From assembly GCA_014338185.1 (NCBI GenBank), contig QUBV01000018.1, positions 1-44,398 on the forward strand: a stretch of 44,398 nucleotides of DNA, in the 5' to 3' direction. Below are positions 24,351-32,673 of the stretch, one piece after another. A model generated the notes under the pieces. It was given only the letters and a program-made list of their open reading frames with translations. It made no database searches and was not told the DNA's origin. Within the stretch, counting starts at the first letter, position 1; the number at the start of each line of letters is the position of its first letter. Origin of the DNA: Lysobacterales bacterium (lineage in GTDB: Bacteria > Pseudomonadota > Gammaproteobacteria > Xanthomonadales > Rhodanobacteraceae). A program made the position numbers and the translations under genes.

Positions 24351-25266
24351 CCGTGGCGCTGCGCGTGAGCGCGATGATCGCGACCCCGGCCAGGATCACC
24401 GCCATCGCGACCAGATCGCTGCCGTGCACGGTCTCGCCGCCGAGCCAGGCGCCGATCAGCACCGCCACCGGCGGGTTGACATAGGCATAGCTGGTGGCCA
24501 GCGCCGGGCGCACGTGGCCAAGCACGTACAGGTAGGCGCTGAAGCCGACGATCGAGCCGAACACGGCCAGGTAGAGCAGTGCGAGGTGCGCCGCCGCCGG
24601 CGCCGCGGATGGCCAGCGTTCACCGATCGCGAAGGCGAACACCAGCAGCATCACGCCCGCGGTGAGCATCTGCGCGGCGGTGTTCATCGCCGGCGCCGGC
24701 ATGTCGCGCTGCTGGCTCCAGATCGAGCCGAAGGCCCACGCCGCCGCGGCCACCACCAGCGCCAGCGCGCCCAGCGGCGCCCCGGCCATGCCACCGCCGA
24801 AGTTGAGGATCACCACGCCCGCGAAACCGACCGCGAGGCCGAGCCATTCACCGCGATGCGGCCACTTGCCGTAGAGGCCGCCGAACACCGCCGCGAACAG
24901 CGGCATGCTCGCCACCGCCACCGCCGCGAGCCCCGACGCGACGTCCTGCTCGGCGTAGCACACCAGGCCGTTGCCCAGGCCCAGCAACAGCGCGCCGCTC
25001 CATGCACAGTTGCGCCACTGCCGCGGCGTGGGCGCAGCCATGCCGCGCCAGCGCAGGAACGCGTACAGCGCGATCCCGGCGCCCAGGAAGCGCACGGCGG
25101 CCAGCAGGAACGGTGGCCAGCTCGCCACCGCGATGCGGATGGCCAGGTAGGTCGAGCCCCACACCAGGTACAGCGCCAGCAGCGCCGCCGGCACCAGCAG
25201 CGCGGGGCGCAACAGTGCCGACGGGACGGATGGCGGGGTGGCGGCCGCAGGTGAGGGCTGCTTCAT
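24280..25266 (-). CDS. EamA/DMT-family metabolite exporter (YedA-like)
   Basis: A 328-aa protein with about ten transmembrane segments in two EamA halves. The first half begins YLVWGSTYLAIRIAVASWPP, the usual EamA repeat start, and the second begins near GALALVVAAAAWAFGSIWSQ. Size and start are typical of YedA/RhaT-type drug/metabolite exporters of the inner membrane. The last 20 or so residues are Pro/Ala-rich and extend past the final helix into the region that overlaps the convergent ABC permease gene by 71 bp. The substrate is unknown. Confidence 0.9.
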   Translation of the reverse strand: MKQPSPAAATPPSVPSALLRPALLVPAALLALYLVWGSTYLAIRIAVASWPPFLLAAVRFLGAGIALYAFLRWRGMAAPTPRQWRNCAWSGALLLGLGNGLVCYAEQDVASGLAAVAVASMPLFAAVFGGLYGKWPHRGEWLGLAVGFAGVVILNFGGGMAGAPLGALALVVAAAAWAFGSIWSQQRDMPAPAMNTAAQMLTAGVMLLVFAFAIGERWPSAAPAAAHLALLYLAVFGSIVGFSAYLYVLGHVRPALATSYAYVNPPVAVLIGAWLGGETVHGSDLVAMAVILAGVAIIALTRSATVTVPATPSSPAGALPAAPETGRR

Positions 25267-25332
25267 CGGCGCAGATGCGGGGTGGTGGCTGGGGCGGGAA
25301 GCGGCAGCGGCGACGGCGTCGCCGCGCGTGGC

Positions 25333-25608
25333 TCAGTTGGGGCGTTGTGGCGCGCGTGGCTGTGACAGCACCTCGAACTCGCCGTCGATCACGCCCGGCG
25401 TCGGCGCGGCACGCGGCGCCGGCGCACCGGTGAGCCCATCGCGCACCTTGCGCCACACCAGCCACAGCGCGCCGCCCGCGAGCAGCAGCGCGAGCACGAT
25501 CGCGCCGAGCATGAGCGCCACGCCGACGGCGAGCACGCCGAGCACGAGCGCGGCCAGGCGCGCCAAGGGGTGGCGCGGGCGGACGAAGTGCAAGCGGGTG
25601 TAGAACAT
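25333..25608 (-). CDS. Small two-helix membrane protein
   Basis: A 91-aa protein from the ATG at MFYTRLHFVRPRHPLARL, chosen because codons further upstream are not protein-like and run into the divergent promoter. Residues 17-50 are one long or two short hydrophobic helices. The tail ends with PGVIDGEFEVLSQPR, an IDGEF-type signature seen in small proteobacterial membrane proteins of unknown function. It is divergent from the Rieske gene, with an 89-bp spacer. Confidence 0.65.
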   Translation of the reverse strand: MFYTRLHFVRPRHPLARLAALVLGVLAVGVALMLGAIVLALLLAGGALWLVWRKVRDGLTGAPAPRAAPTPGVIDGEFEVLSQPRAPQRPN

Positions 25609-25697
25609 CGTGGCGGTGGCCTGTGCCAGAATCGCAGGTTCCGGGGAAACAGCACCATAGGGGTGCCGCGCCTCACCCACAAGTGCTGGAAGTTGGC

Positions 25698-26030
25698 ATG
25701 ACCGCATCCGTTCCGCTGTGCCGGCTCGACGAGATTCCCGCCGACGGCGCGCTGTCGGTGCATGTGGACAGCGCCACCGGTGGTTTCGACCTGATCCTCA
25801 TGCGCGAAGGCGAGCGCGTGGTCGCCTACCACAATGAATGCCCGCACCAGGGGCGCCGGCTCGACTACGCGCCCGGGCGCTTCCTCGTGCGCGACCAGCA
25901 CATCACCTGCGCGGTGCACGGTGCCACTTTCCGCAGCGGCGATGGCTATTGCGTCTCCGGACCGTGCTGCGGCTCGTCACTGGCCACGGTGGCCGTGCAC
26001 GTGAGCGACGGGCTCGTGTACGCGCGCTGA
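25698..26030 (+). CDS. Rieske [2Fe-2S] ferredoxin-like protein
   Basis: A 110-aa single-domain protein. The cluster ligands are Cys and His in CPHQGRRLD and Cys and His in CAVHGATF, the CxH and CxxH pattern of Rieske proteins. Length and the PLCRLDEIP start fit soluble Rieske ferredoxins that feed electrons to oxygenases or reductases. It has no signal peptide or transmembrane anchor, so it is not the bc1 subunit. There is no oxygenase gene nearby. The start ATG follows a GGAAG motif. Confidence 0.9.
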   Translation: MTASVPLCRLDEIPADGALSVHVDSATGGFDLILMREGERVVAYHNECPHQGRRLDYAPGRFLVRDQHITCAVHGATFRSGDGYCVSGPCCGSSLATVAVHVSDGLVYAR

Positions 26031-26116
26031 GCAGCGGTCGGGCTTGAGCGCGCAGCCGGGTTGCGGCGGCGCGAGTCCCGAGCGGCACGGGGTCGGCATC
26101 CGTATGCTGGCAGCGG

Positions 26117-27964
26117 TCAGGCAAACAGCAGGTTGATGCTCACGAGCAGCGTCACCAGCATCACGACCGTCAAGGGCAGTCCCACGCGCAGGAAGTCGCG
26201 GCTGCGGTATCCGCCCGGTCCGGCGATGATCATGAGCACCGGGCTCGCATGGGGCAGGATGAAGGTGTTCGAGGTCGAGATCGCGACGATGAGCGCGTAC
26301 ATCGCCGGATTGCCGCCCGAGGCCAGCGCCACGTTGATCGCCATCGGCACCATCATCACCGCGGCCCCGACGTTGGACACCACCTGCGAGAACAGCAGCG
26401 CAAGCACGGCCACCACCAGCTGCAGGCTCCATTGCGGCCAGCCGTCGAGATAGGCCATCACCTGCTGCGCGAGCCAGGCCGCCGCACCGGTCGAGTCCAT
26501 CGCCGCGCCGAGCGGAATCAGGCAGGCGAGCGTGAAGATCGTCTTCCAGTTGATCGCGCCGTAGGCCTCGTCCATGTCGAGCACACCGGCCAGCAGCATG
26601 CCGACCGCGCCGCACAGCATCGCCACCGACAGCTTGAGGTCGGTGAACAGGCCCAGGCCCAGCGCGAGTGCGAAGAACGCCACCGCGTACCAGATCTTGG
26701 CCGGGCGCTGTTCTTCCTTGGGGTAATCGGTCACGACCACGAAATCGTGCGACTCGGCGGCCTGGGTCAGGTCGCGCCAGAAGCTGTGCAACACCAGCGT
26801 GTCGCCCGCGCGCAAGGACACTTGGCGCACATCCTCGCGAAACACCTGGTCGCCGCGATTGACCGCGAGCACCGAGATGCCGCGTGTCTTGCGCAGGCGC
26901 AGGCTGCCCACCGCCTGCTTGATCCACGGCGAACTGGGCGGCAGCACCACTTCGGAGATGCCCGCGCGCGTGGGATTGAACAGGTCGGCGAAGTGGCGCA
27001 GGCGCGAGGACATCTGGCACAGCTGGGTATTGGCGAACTCGGCCACGGCCTCGCGCTTGCCGAGCACGCCGAGCACGCTGCCGACCCAGATCATCTGGTC
27101 GCCCGGCGGCGCCATGCGCGCCTCGTTGCCACTCTTGAGCGCAAGGATGAGCGGCGCATTGTGCAACTGCTCGACCTCGCTCACGTTCATGCCCACCAGC
27201 GGACTGTCGGTGGTCACGGTGAGCTCGCTGACCTCGCCCGCGATGCCGTAGGTCTCGGCAAAGTAGGTCTCGGTGCGGCCCGGGGTAACCATCTGCCGTT
27301 CCTCGTCCTCGCCCGGGAACAGCTTGCGCGTGAACAGCGCGAAGTAGGCCAGGCCCGCGAGCAGCAACGGGATGCCGATCGGCGCGATCGCGAACAGGCT
27401 GAAGCTCTGGATGGTCTGCGCGCCGGGCGGCAGGTTGCGGTTGGCGCTGGCGATGAGGTCGTTGAGCAGGATCAGCGGCGAGTTCGACACCATCGTCATG
27501 TTGGTGCCGCACAGGATCATGAATGCCATCGGCAGCAGCAGGCGCTTGAGCGGCAGGCCGGTGCGCGAGCTGATGCGGCTGACCACGGGCAGGAACAGTG
27601 CCGACAGGGCCTGGCTCTGGATCACGCTCGACAGCGCGCCGGCCATCGCATTGACCAGCAGCGACACGCGCGCCTCGACGCCGCCGGCCATGCGCAGGAT
27701 GAACGAGGCGGCCTTGCCCAGCACGCCGGTGCGGTCCAGGCCCGCGCCCATGATCATCACCGCGATGAGCGAGATCACCGCATTGCCCGCGAAGCCGTCG
27801 AACAACTGCTCGACCGGCATCAGCCGCGTGACCCCGATCACCACGATCACGAGCAGCGCGATCAGGTCGGTGCGGATCCATTCCAGCACGAGCATCGCCA
27901 CGGTGAACGCGAGCAGCGCGAACACCAGGATCATGTTGGTGGTGAGGGTCAGGCTGGCTTCCAT
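26117..27964 (-). CDS. SLC13-family permease with RCK_C (TrkA-C) domains
   Basis: A 615-aa protein with about ten to twelve transmembrane segments in two blocks (residues 1-210 and 415-615), separated by two cytoplasmic RCK_C regions. These cover about 235-300 (SELTVTTDSPLVGMNVSEVE) and 320-395 (GISEVVLPPSSPWIKQAVGS). The signature CGTNMTMVSNSPLILLN and ISTSNTFILPHASPV segments are the paired re-entrant Asn/Thr motifs of SLC13/DASS transporters. It probably takes up dicarboxylates, sulfate or another anion with Na+. The ATG at MEASLTLTT was chosen; the 290 bp upstream (27965-28254) contain no gene I can support. Confidence 0.88.
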   Translation of the reverse strand: MEASLTLTTNMILVFALLAFTVAMLVLEWIRTDLIALLVIVVIGVTRLMPVEQLFDGFAGNAVISLIAVMIMGAGLDRTGVLGKAASFILRMAGGVEARVSLLVNAMAGALSSVIQSQALSALFLPVVSRISSRTGLPLKRLLLPMAFMILCGTNMTMVSNSPLILLNDLIASANRNLPPGAQTIQSFSLFAIAPIGIPLLLAGLAYFALFTRKLFPGEDEERQMVTPGRTETYFAETYGIAGEVSELTVTTDSPLVGMNVSEVEQLHNAPLILALKSGNEARMAPPGDQMIWVGSVLGVLGKREAVAEFANTQLCQMSSRLRHFADLFNPTRAGISEVVLPPSSPWIKQAVGSLRLRKTRGISVLAVNRGDQVFREDVRQVSLRAGDTLVLHSFWRDLTQAAESHDFVVVTDYPKEEQRPAKIWYAVAFFALALGLGLFTDLKLSVAMLCGAVGMLLAGVLDMDEAYGAINWKTIFTLACLIPLGAAMDSTGAAAWLAQQVMAYLDGWPQWSLQLVVAVLALLFSQVVSNVGAAVMMVPMAINVALASGGNPAMYALIVAISTSNTFILPHASPVLMIIAGPGGYRSRDFLRVGLPLTVVMLVTLLVSINLLFA

Positions 27965-28254
27965 GCGGGGTGCTTTCGATCGTGGCCTGCGTGCATCGGG
28001 ATCCCGGTTGGCGATCGCAGCTTCGCACGCCGCGGCGCTGGTGTCGCGCGGGGTCGCCGGAGCGGCATGGCGGATGGCGCGTGGGCGTCTGGCTTGCCGG
28101 CGCCCGGCACCCGGGGCAGGGCGCAGGGGTGGCGCGGTGTCGCCCATCGCCGCTGCCGGCCCGGCCGGACGCGCGCGTGCGGACCCGGCGCACGCGTGCC
28201 TGTTTCGCGTCCGATCCTCGCGTGGGGCTTCGAGCTTGAAGGGCTCACAAGCTC

Positions 28255-28956
28255 TCAGATGCGTTCATGGACGAAATCCCAGGTTCGATGGCCCAGCCGC
28301 AGGCCGCGCCGTTCGAAGTGCGTCTGAACGCGCCACGGCGGGCGCACCGCCGGATCGCCATGTCCCGCACTCGCGCGCCAATGGCGCGCCCCGAGCAGCA
28401 CCTGCTGCATGTGCTCGGCATAGTCGGCCCAGTCGGTCGCCAGATGCAAGCGCCCGCCGCGCACCACGCGGGTCGCGAGCAGGTCGAGGAAGTCCGCTTG
28501 CACCAGCCGTCGCTTGTTGTGCCGCTTCTTGTGCCATGGGTCGGGAAAGTAGATGCGCACCTCGGCCAGCGTGTCGGGTGCGATCTCGTGCGCGAGCACC
28601 TCGACGGCATCATGGTTGTACAGGCGCACGTTGGCGAGGCCGGCGGCGGCCAGCGCGTTCATGAGCCGACCCACGCCCGGGCGATGCACCTCCACGCCGA
28701 TGAAATCGCGCCCGGGCTCGGTCGCGGCCGAATGCAGCAGCTGCTCGCCGTTGCCGAAGCCGATCTCGAGCACGCGCTCGGCGTGGCGCCCGAACAGCGC
28801 GTCGAAATCCCGCGCCTGGCCGGTGCAGGCGATACCGTAGCGTGCCCAGTGCTGCTCGAACGCGCGCTGCTGCGCGGGCGTGAAACGGCCCTGGCGCAGC
28901 ACGAAACTGCGGATGCGATGTTCGCGGCGGGTCGGATCGGCGGGCGTGGCGGGCAT
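28255..28956 (-). CDS. trmB: tRNA (guanine-N7-)-methyltransferase TrmB
   Basis: A 233-aa methyltransferase from the ATG at [20 protein letters not shown]. The SAM-binding motif is [12 protein letters not shown]. The TrmB hallmarks are [22 protein letters not shown] and [16 protein letters not shown], and the family ending [12 protein letters not shown]. It methylates G46 in the variable loop of tRNAs using S-adenosylmethionine. It stands alone on the minus strand, just downstream of the terminator of the FecR-like gene. Confidence 0.96.
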   Translation of the reverse strand: MPATPADPTRREHRIRSFVLRQGRFTPAQQRAFEQHWARYGIACTGQARDFDALFGRHAERVLEIGFGNGEQLLHSAATEPGRDFIGVEVHRPGVGRLMNALAAAGLANVRLYNHDAVEVLAHEIAPDTLAEVRIYFPDPWHKKRHNKRRLVQADFLDLLATRVVRGGRLHLATDWADYAEHMQQVLLGARHWRASAGHGDPAVRPPWRVQTHFERRGLRLGHRTWDFVHERI

Positions 28957-29081
28957 GGTGTGGGATCGGGCCTGGCAGGGTTGCGCGCGTCGGCCGGGTT
29001 GCCCACATGCGCAGCGCCAATGATCGCATTGCCGGGCACGCGGCACAGCATCGGCCGCCCACGCCTGGCGCACGCTCCCCC

Positions 29082-29111
29082 AAAAAAAGATGCCGCGCAG
29101 GGCGCGGCATC
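29082..29111 (-). terminator. Rho-independent terminator of the FecR/DUF6600 gene
   Basis: On the minus strand GATGCCGCGC (29111-29102) pairs perfectly with GCGCGGCATC (29098-29089) around a 3-nt loop, then seven T residues (29088-29082) follow. It lies 22 bp after the stop codon of the gene ending at 29134 and separates it from trmB. Confidence 0.93.
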
Positions 29112-29133
29112 GAAAGGGTGGAGTGGATCGGGC

Positions 29134-31599
29134 TCAGTGCCGTTCGAAGCCGCGGCGACCACCGTCGGAGTCTTCATGCCGGCTTGGCCGTGCCGGAGCC
29201 GACTCGCGTGCGGGCGCTGCCTGGCGCACTTCGCGCGGCGCCTCGTAGCTGCGTGAGGGTGCGGCCGGCTGCTCCATGGAGCGTTGCGGCGGCGGTGCCT
29301 CGTAGCTGCGCGCACGCATCGCCGGCTGTTCCATCGAACGCTGCTGCTGCGGCGCTTCGTAGCTGCGTGAGCGCGTGGCCGGCTGGCTGTACTCACGCTG
29401 CTCGGGCGCGGGGGCGTAGCTGCGCGAGCGCGTGGCCGGCTGGCTGTACTCACGCTGTTCGGGCGCGGGGGCGTAGCTGCGCGAGCGTACCGTCGGCTGC
29501 TCCATCGAACGCTGCTGCTGCGGCGCTTCGTAGCTGCGCGAGCGCGTGGCCGGCTGGCTGTACTCGCGCTGCTCGGGTGCCGGGGCATAGCTGCGCGAGC
29601 GCAGCGCGGGCCGATCGCCCTCGCGTGAGGGTTCCTGGACGCCGCGTGAGGGCGCGACGTCCGATCCGCTGGTGCCGCTGCGCTCGATCGTGCGGCTGCC
29701 GCCGCGCTGTGCAGGTGCGGTGACGGGCTGGTACGTGCCACCGCCGCGCGCGGGTGCGAAGCGCGAGGACGGCAGCGCGCGCTCGTTGCCAGGCATGCTG
29801 CCGCGGCTGTCGCCGCGTGCGCCTGGCGTGGTGCTGCCACGCGGCGGCGCAAGGCTGTCTGTCGACGGCGCACGCGAACCGCGCTCGGGCGCCATGCTGC
29901 CACGATCGGCGTTGCTGCCGCCGCGCGCGGACGGATCCGCACCACGCTGCGCGCCCGTGGTCGCGGTGCCGCGAGTCAGCGGCTGCGGCTGCACCTCGGG
30001 ATTGCCCACCACGCGCACGCGTCCGGCGACACCGCGTTGGTCCGTCGCCACATCGCCGCGATCGGCGCTGCCCGTGGCCACCGGCCGCGCCAGCGGCTGG
30101 CCGCCATTGCGCTCGATCGCCTGGATGCGCTCACTGATCGGCGCCACACGCGGTGGCGGTGCGGTGCGCGCGACGATCTGGCGCTCCAGCACGGCGGCCT
30201 GCGGCCGTGCGTCGCTGCGGCGTGCTGTGGCCGAAACGAAGCTGGCCTGCGTCGGCGCGACACCAAGGCGGCTCACCACCGCGGCGTCGTTCCACTGGCG
30301 TGCATTGACCCGTACCTGTCCGGTCATGACCGGACGGGCGCCGACGAAGGTGTCACGCGACACCGCGGTCAGTGCGGCGGTGTTGTTGCGCCACATGTAG
30401 TTGTTGCCCGGCACCGGCCGACCACGCGAATAGTCGTTGTAGATGTTGGTGATGTGCACGTTGTTGATGATCGTGGTGTTGTGCACGTTGATGTTGGTGA
30501 AGTAGCGGTGCGAAGTGTGGTACCAGGGCACGTACACGTCGCGCGGCCCGAGCGGGAACCAGCCGATCGGTCCACCCAGCGATACGCTCGCGCTCCAGCC
30601 GTGGCCACCCACGAACGCCACCATGGCCGGGGCGTAGAACGCACGCACGTGGCGCGGACCCGGGCACCAGCCCCAGCGATTGCCGATGTAGACCCAGCGG
30701 CCGTAGTGGAACGGCGCAAAGCCCCAAGGCGCGCTGTCGATCCAGGTCCAGCCCCACGGACCGATCCATGACCAGTAGCCGCTGCGGTACGGCGCCCAGC
30801 CCACGGCGACGCGGGTCGGATACCACACCGCGCCATACTCGCGCACGGTGGACCAGGAGCCGTACGCATCCAGGTCATAGGCGCCGATCATGTCGTCGGA
30901 CACGTACTGGCGCGACACCGAGCGCGAATAGGCGCGGTCGCGCGACGCCACCCAGTTGTCGAAGTCGTCGGCACGCGGCAGGTCCAGGACCTCGTAGTCG
31001 CGCAGCGCGCTGTCGTGGAAGCGGTACGAATTGCCCGCGCGCACGCGGTAGCTCGCATTGTTCTCGCCATAGACCTCGGCGCCGCCGTCGAACACCGTCA
31101 CCATGGTCGAGCTGCCGTCGGGCGCGATGTCGATGCGGTAGCGGCCCGGCAGGGTCGTGACGAACGCGAGTGTGGGCGTATCGACCTCGTAGCTTTGGCC
31201 CTGTGCGAGGCTGCGCACGCTCAGGCTCAACACGCCTTCGCTGAGTTCGAACTGGGCGAAGTCGTTGTTGAGATTGAGCAGGTTGATCGAGGTGCGATCG
31301 TCGATGCGCACCGTGGCACCGCCAAGCTGCAGCTCGGTGCGCGCGTTGCGATCGGTGTGCAGCAAGTCGCCGGTCATGAGCGGGCGGTTGAGCGAGGCCT
31401 GCACCCACTCGTTGCCGCCGGCGGGCTGGAAGCTCACCGCGCCACCCAGGAAGCTCAGCCGTGCCACGCGCTCGGGCGGATCGATGGGGTCGCCGTCGTC
31501 CTGCGCCAGCGCCGGGCCGGCGGTCGTGGCCGCGAGCAACACTGCCAGTGCCGCCGCACGCCAGGTGCGCGAACCGGAAAAGATCGTCAACATCGCCAT
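29134..31599 (-). CDS. Secreted FecR-domain/DUF6600 protein with C-terminal repeats
   Basis: An 821-aa exported protein (signal peptide ending AGPALAQ). Residues about 45-200 are a FecR-like domain (TGDLLHTDRNARTELQLGG, VRIDDRTSINLL, YRIDIAPDGSSTMVTVFDGG). The next 200 are the Trp/Tyr/Gly-rich DUF6600-type region with repeated WAPYRSGYWSWIGPWGW and GRWVYIGNRWGWCPG segments. The final third is low-complexity, rich in Arg/Ser/Pro/Gln, with seven tandem 17-19-aa units. GGAGGAGGAG lies directly upstream, so ATG 31599 or 31593 could be used. It is probably periplasmic or envelope-bound. The open frame continues upstream but has no coding character there. Confidence 0.85.
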   Translation of the reverse strand: MAMLTIFSGSRTWRAAALAVLLAATTAGPALAQDDGDPIDPPERVARLSFLGGAVSFQPAGGNEWVQASLNRPLMTGDLLHTDRNARTELQLGGATVRIDDRTSINLLNLNNDFAQFELSEGVLSLSVRSLAQGQSYEVDTPTLAFVTTLPGRYRIDIAPDGSSTMVTVFDGGAEVYGENNASYRVRAGNSYRFHDSALRDYEVLDLPRADDFDNWVASRDRAYSRSVSRQYVSDDMIGAYDLDAYGSWSTVREYGAVWYPTRVAVGWAPYRSGYWSWIGPWGWTWIDSAPWGFAPFHYGRWVYIGNRWGWCPGPRHVRAFYAPAMVAFVGGHGWSASVSLGGPIGWFPLGPRDVYVPWYHTSHRYFTNINVHNTTIINNVHITNIYNDYSRGRPVPGNNYMWRNNTAALTAVSRDTFVGARPVMTGQVRVNARQWNDAAVVSRLGVAPTQASFVSATARRSDARPQAAVLERQIVARTAPPPRVAPISERIQAIERNGGQPLARPVATGSADRGDVATDQRGVAGRVRVVGNPEVQPQPLTRGTATTGAQRGADPSARGGSNADRGSMAPERGSRAPSTDSLAPPRGSTTPGARGDSRGSMPGNERALPSSRFAPARGGGTYQPVTAPAQRGGSRTIERSGTSGSDVAPSRGVQEPSREGDRPALRSRSYAPAPEQREYSQPATRSRSYEAPQQQRSMEQPTVRSRSYAPAPEQREYSQPATRSRSYAPAPEQREYSQPATRSRSYEAPQQQRSMEQPAMRARSYEAPPPQRSMEQPAAPSRSYEAPREVRQAAPARESAPARPSRHEDSDGGRRGFERH
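29209..29603 (-). repeat. Seven tandem coding repeats of about 57 bp
   Basis: The repeats encode two alternating unit types, RSRSYAPAPEQREYSQPAT and RSRSYEAPQQQRSMEQPA with variants, in the order A-B-A-A-B-B'-B''. Two adjacent A units are nearly identical in DNA, suggesting recent duplication. Because the unit is about 57 bp, copy-number change keeps the reading frame. Confidence 0.85.
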
Positions 31600-31848
31600 G
31601 CTCCTCCTCCCGCCTACACCAGTCCCCGTCGCGGCGGGCCGGGCCCAGGAACGACCACCGGAACTGACAGGCGCGCCAGTATTCGCGTGACGCGGCTGAA
31701 CGATGGCTTGCCAGTGGCGGAAGTTTGCAGTGGCTTGCAGTTGCGCTGTGCGGTCGTTCACATCGGCGGGTGCTTGCCGCGGCCGGTCGCGGCCGCTACC
31801 CTGCTCGCGCTTCGTGCCCGGCCCTCGCGCCGGCCCAAGGCGCCGCCC

Positions 31849-31922
31849 GCGGGCGTAGCTCAATGGTAGAGCTGCGGCTTCCCAAGCCGCTGACGTGGGT
31901 TCGATTCCCATCGCCCGCTCCA
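31849..31922 (+). tRNA. tRNA-Gly (anticodon CCC)
   Basis: A complete cloverleaf. Acceptor GCGGGCG (31849-31855) pairs with CGCCCGC (31912-31918). The D arm is GCTCAATGGTAGAGC, the anticodon stem GCGGC/GCCGC encloses TTCCCAA, and the T arm GTGGG-TTCGATT-CCCAT follows. The discriminator base is T and CCA is encoded. The CCC anticodon reads GGG. Confidence 0.96.
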
Positions 31923-31996
31923 ACCCCGACCTCGTGGCGGGCCCGCCACACCCCGATGCCGTGGCTCGGCCGGGGTGGCCGAATGACCTGCGGCAG

Positions 31997-32025
31997 TTGA
32001 CAAGCGGTACCTGCGCAGGTAAACG
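31997..32025 (+). promoter_or_regulatory. Sigma70-like promoter with a perfect palindrome in its spacer
   Basis: A consensus -35 TTGACA (31997-32002) is followed after 17 bp by TAAACG (32020-32025) as a weak -10. TACCTGCGCAGGTA (32008-32021), a perfect 14-bp palindrome, fills the spacer and touches the -10. This geometry suits a spacer-binding regulator of MerR type, or a repressor. The start codon of the first small secreted paralogue is 37 bp downstream of the -10. Confidence 0.6.
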
Positions 32026-32049
32026 TACGACATCGTTCGTACTACCTGC
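32015..32049 (+). promoter_or_regulatory. Nested inverted repeat in the leader of the small secreted paralogue
   Basis: GCAGGTA (32015-32021) pairs with TACCTGC (32043-32049). Inside it, GTACGA (32025-32030) pairs with TCGTAC (32037-32042) around a 6-nt loop. The outer left arm is also the right half of the promoter palindrome, so three copies of the same heptamer half-site occur within 42 bp. It may be a second operator or a leader stem ending just before the GGAG ribosome-binding site. Confidence 0.5.
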
Positions 32050-32061
32050 CGGAGCAAGACC

Positions 32062-32562
32062 ATGCGCGTGTGCCGCCACCCCCTGTCCATCCTCGTCCTG
32101 GCCGCTGGCCTGGCCATCCCGGCTGCGTGGGTGCAAGCGCGCACCGCCGACCAGCCGTGGCAGAACTCGGTCGATGCGGCCGCATTCGCGCAGCAGGCGG
32201 CCGAAGTGCGCGATGCGATGAAGCCGAACGGTCGTTTTGGCAACATCAGTCAGCCCGATCGCGCCGAGGTCGAACGCAACCTCGCGATCCTGCAAAAGCT
32301 GTTTGACGAGCGCGACGCGGTGTCGCGCATGAGCAACGCGCAACAGGTGCAGCTGGCCAATGCGCAGGAAAAGCTCAATGCGGTGCTGACCGGCAACGAC
32401 GACGAGCGCCTCATCTGCACGCTTGAGCAGCGTTCGGGCACCCACTTCAAGACCAAGTTGTGCATGACCGCGCGCGAGCGCCGCGAGGTGCGGCGGCAGA
32501 GCCAGGAAGGCTTCCAGAATCAGCTCATGAAGGGTAGCCCGACCCAGGCGCCCGGCGACTGA
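32062..32562 (+). CDS. Small secreted protein with C...CMT motif, paralogue 1
   Basis: A 166-aa protein with a signal peptide (cleavage after WVQA). The mature part has a helical middle (VERNLAILQKLFDERDAVSR) and the segment LICTLEQRSGTHFKTKLCMT, followed by a basic tail (ARERREVRRQSQEG). The two Cys residues and the G(S/T)(H/R)...CMT pattern recur in many small exported proteins of Xanthomonadales, whose function I do not know. Its neighbour at 32674 is a clear paralogue. It has its own strong promoter and GGAG 9 nt before the ATG. Confidence 0.75.
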   Translation: MRVCRHPLSILVLAAGLAIPAAWVQARTADQPWQNSVDAAAFAQQAAEVRDAMKPNGRFGNISQPDRAEVERNLAILQKLFDERDAVSRMSNAQQVQLANAQEKLNAVLTGNDDERLICTLEQRSGTHFKTKLCMTARERREVRRQSQEGFQNQLMKGSPTQAPGD

Positions 32563-32594
32563 GCTCGTGCCGTCCGCCGCCGCTCGCGTGCCCC

Positions 32595-32644
32595 TCCACC
32601 CGCCGTAAACCCGCGCCGCTGGACGCGGCCGTCGGGCGGGTGGA
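32595..32644 (+). repeat. Two-tier inverted repeat between the secreted paralogues
   Basis: TCCACCCGCC (32595-32604) and GGCGGGTGGA (32635-32644) are perfect 10-bp arms. Inside, CCGCG (32611-32615) and CGCGG (32624-32628) form a second stem. It lies 32 bp after the first paralogue and 29 bp before the second. Without a T-run it may act as a partial terminator or RNA-stability element. Confidence 0.5.
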
Positions 32645-32673
32645 TGATCACCCCCACACACGAGGACACACCC

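Noticed and set aside
27965-28254. Possible N-terminal extension of the SLC13 transporter by 61 residues
   Set aside because: The extension is Arg/Pro/Ala-rich without family similarity; the ATG at 27964 begins directly before the first membrane helix.
26249-28327. Plus-strand 692-aa open frame
   Set aside because: It lies opposite the SLC13/RCK transporter and is full of His, Arg, Gln and Glu runs typical of antisense frames. The minus-strand protein has clear membrane segments and motifs.
29209-29603. CRISPR-like array
   Set aside because: The repeats are contiguous coding units with no unique spacers, inside a clear exported protein; no adjacent cas genes. The Cas4-like protein at 12263-13762 belongs to a different operon.
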